Below are positions 61,565 to 64,000 of a stretch of DNA of 64,000 nucleotides, piece by piece. Position 1 is the first letter of the stretch. Every line of letters starts with the position of its first letter. The DNA comes from Theocolax elegans (Eukaryota > Arthropoda > Insecta > Hymenoptera > Cerocephalidae), in NCBI GenBank assembly GCA_026168455.1, contig CM047431.1, positions 44,643,466 to 44,707,465 on the forward strand, in the 5' to 3' direction. The position numbers were made by a program, and so were the translations under genes. The notes beneath the pieces were generated by a model that made no database searches, was not told the origin of the DNA, and worked only from the letters and a program-made list of their open reading frames with translations.

Positions 61565-62375
61565 ATTATCCAGCTATATGGAAGAAATCACTCATCCTAC
61601 CTATTTGTAAACGTGCCGTCCCGTCTTTTCCATCTGATACACGTCCTATCGCTAATTTATCACTTTTGCCAAGGTGTTCGTTTCTTTGATAACGAATCAA
61701 CTGAGTGACTTTCTTGAGTCCACTTTACGCTCATCACCTTATCAATCGGCCTATCGAGGTGGCTTTAGTACCCAATCAGACCTGTTAAAGGTGACGGATG
61801 ATATAGGGCGTGGATTTGAGGTTGTAGAAGTCACGGTGATGGTCTTGTTTGATATGTCTCGAGCGTTTGAGACTATTGATCATGGTATCTTGATGTCAAA
61901 ATTAAAGGACCTAAATTTTGCGAACGAGACTATTTCTTGGCTCCATTCTAATGTTACCGGTAGGTCGCAAGTGGTTGTCGGTGTTGATGGTTCTTGGCGT
62001 TCCTCAGGGCTCTAGCCCTGGACCAATTTTCTTTTTAATGTATATTAACGCAATATGCTTTTTGCCGATGACCTTAAGATATACATACGTTTCAAGCCTT
62101 CTGAGTGCGTTGAGGCTATTGCCGTTATATACGTCCAGTGATTCATTGGGTTGATCAAAATGGCTTTAAATTAAACAATGCGAAATTCGAGGCAATTTTG
62201 TCAATGTCTTTGAGGCTTAACCTTGCGAGCTTCCCGTCAATTATAGTTGGTGGAGTCATAGTCCCTCTATCCAACAGTGTCAGGAATCTGGGCGTTATAC
62301 TCTCTGCTGATTTGTCGTGGAGTAAACACATTGCTTCCATTTCGTCTATGGTTCATGGGGTCCTATATAAGTTAA
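61565..62375 (+). pseudogene. Jockey/CR1-type non-LTR reverse transcriptase, 5' part
   Basis: WKKSLILPICK, then RPIANLSLLP (about 61640), SPYQSAYRGGFSTQSDLLK, motif A DMSRAFETIDHGIL, motif B GVPQGSSPGPI (61996 onward) and FADDLKIYI (61 codons later region, FADD at 62061-62072), then WVDQNGFKLNNAKFEAI and the thumb block VRNLGVILSADLSWSKHI. These are RT motifs in the correct order, but at least three frame changes separate them (near 61670, 62000-62060 and 62135), so it is dead. It begins abruptly next to the retrozyme-like fragment and is interrupted at 62376 by the TTAA element. Confidence 0.8.
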
Positions 62376-63364
62376 GGGGATGTCGGAGCTATAGCCTCCA
62401 TCAAAAGCCGCTCGATCTCTCGGTTTCGAATGGCGCTGTAGTCAGGTGTCGATTTCTACGATAAACGTACTTAAAACATAAATTATAAATTTTACAGCTA
62501 CATAGAGCTGTTGAAAGATACTTTCCCCCCTAGCTATAACTAAAATTAAGGTAATTGTAATATTACTCTTGGCAGTAAATGTTTATTTTTTTAAAGAAAT
62601 GTGAAATACGTTGCATGTAGCATTACGGCAGATATAGACTCAATGAATTCCAGACGTATTTCACATTTCTTTAAAAAAATAAACATTTGCTGCCAAGAGT
62701 AATATTATAATTACCTTAAGTTTAGTCATAGCTAGGGGGGAAAGTATCTTTCAACAGCTCTATGAAGCTGTAAAATTTATAATTTATGTTTGAAGTACGT
62801 TTATCGTAGAAATCGACACCTGACTACAGCGCCATTCGAAGCCTCGAGATCGAGCGGCTATCAACGGAGGCTATGGCTCCGACATCCCCTGTATTTAACT
62901 TATAAAAAATCAATCATGCACCAATTGATTTTTCTGTTAAAAGCTTAAAAAATACCTTGTACCATAATCTTTTTAGCGTTTTCATGTTTATAATTGGCAA
63001 GAATGTCAATAAAATGTCAATAAATAATTTAAATATAATTATAAGAATATCAAAATAATGTAAATTAATGACAGCTACTTGCTTGTGAATTTAATATTTT
63101 AATCACAATATGCAATGCTCAATAAAACTTATGCGATAAGGGACTTGTTTGCTTCAACAATAATTTATTCACTGCAAACAAGGAGATTCATTCGTAATTG
63201 AATGTAGAAACCTGAAACGAAGTAAAAATAAACACAAAGTATCAAGATCTAACAAAAGGTAAAATTTCTTTTAATACACAATCATTTGGATCATCATAAG
63301 TAGAAACCTTTTTACACTATTATATCGAGCGGCTTTTGATGGAGGCTATAGCTCCGACATCCCC
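62376..63364. mobile_element. TTAA-targeting element with GGGGATGTCGG ends (989 bp)
   Basis: TTAA at 62372-62375 and 63365-63368 flank ends GGGGATGTCGGAGCTATAG and its complement. Skipping the element and one TTAA makes the RT frame run through (YKLR then YKGSCLPEN). Inside, 62376-62892 is itself a hairpin whose right arm also ends CTCCGACATCCCC. A unique, non-coding 430-bp segment then precedes the true right end. It shares TTAA target and GGGGATGT start with the MITE at 41135-41536. Confidence 0.85.
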
Positions 63365-64000
63365 TTAAGATATAAGGGTTCTTGTTTACCAGAAAATGTA
63401 AGGAATCTTTTGGTGATTTCCTTGGTCATTCTTCACTTTGACTATGCATGTCTACTGTTTTTGGATCTCCCATCATTCCTGGAAACAAAATTACTTACAA
63501 CAAAATTCAATATTAATTTAAAAACTTTTGCCTGGGCGAGAAAAAATTATATTTTGAAAAAAAAAAAATTACTTAGACTTATGAACACGGTAGTGCGACG
63601 AGATTGCAATTTAAAACCGTATTATGAGCGTCTCGCCTGGCTACCTCCTGCTTTGCGGCGTAAGTACTTTTTGGGTATTTTTATTAGTAAGTTCATAAAT
63701 TCGAGACGTCCTCAATACCTATATGACAAACTTACTTTCGTTCCTGAATCGGTTAGGAGGTCTCTAAGGAATAGGGCAATCTTTGATATACCTGTTACCA
63801 GATGCGATTCGTATGCTTTGTCATTTTCTAATGTTGCCATGACATTCTCTTCTTCTTGTATTGTATTGGCACCAGTGAACTGTACGACCATCAACTATCT
63901 GGGCCATGACATTCTGGAATTCATTTCCCGAGAACATCAAAAATAGCACATCCTATGAAGTATTTAAGATTAGATTTAAGAGATTTATGGGAGATGGTAT
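63365..64000 (+). pseudogene. Jockey/CR1-type reverse transcriptase, 3' part (continues past the window)
   Basis: It resumes the frame left at 62375 with RYKGSCLPENVRNLLV, then SLVILHFDYACLLFLDL, a block typical of the region after the RT thumb, and later a segment ending NSTSYEVFKIRF-like in another frame (after about 63940). One frame is open from 63410 to 63946, with a frame change near the end. The element probably continues to the right of the window. Confidence 0.75.

Noticed and set aside
61565..63946. An active Jockey/CR1 reverse transcriptase
   Set aside because: At least three frame changes and a 989-bp insertion break it; it is a relic.

Overview
The window is AT-rich nuclear DNA of an arthropod, most likely an insect. 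It is full of (TA)n, (CA)n and (GA)n microsatellites, splice-type introns, inverted-repeat transposons and fragments of non-LTR retrotransposons. The one host gene I recognise is the first coding exon of spineless (ss), the insect aryl-hydrocarbon-receptor homologue. It lies on the minus strand at 10498-10553 and ends in a splice donor. The transposon content would suit a hymenopteran, but that is a weak inference.

Layout. From 1 to 10497 lies the intron downstream of the ss exon; no bHLH exon is visible, so the intron runs off the left edge. A GC-rich island at 10.5-11.2 kb holds the ss exon. From 11.2 to about 43 kb is a gene desert upstream of ss. It contains islands of ordinary complexity that may be regulatory: one with a perfect Exd/Hth (PBX/MEIS-type) site at 27650 and two that pair YY1/Pho-type motifs with GAGA tracts at 37.15 and 39.0 kb. 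The desert also carries foldback elements and three tandem segmental duplications (2.5-3.8, 16.4-19.8 and 34.4-37.0 kb).

From 44.8 to 50.4 kb, a terminal-inverted-repeat element and a terminal exon of unknown identity lie in a 2.48-kb tandem duplication. From 50.9 to 53.4 kb, four hairpin elements are packed end to end. One carries tRNA-like sequence in both arms. Its right arm is interrupted by a 548-bp insertion with a 16-bp target duplication. The insertion is a 1.4-mer of a 386-bp unit containing an intact hammerhead ribozyme, that is, a retrozyme-like element. A second copy with a damaged ribozyme core lies at 61.4 kb.

From 53.6 to 59.3 kb is a decayed two-gene DNA transposon (CMC/EnSpm-like transposase plus an accessory ORF) on the minus strand. 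Its transposase is interrupted by a truncated R2-like retrotransposon. From 59.7 to 64 kb come fragments of two foldback families, a TATA/initiator promoter-like site, and a frameshifted Jockey/CR1-type reverse transcriptase. The reverse transcriptase is split by a 989-bp element that sits in a TTAA target. Apart from ss, essentially everything interpretable here is mobile DNA or candidate cis-regulation.
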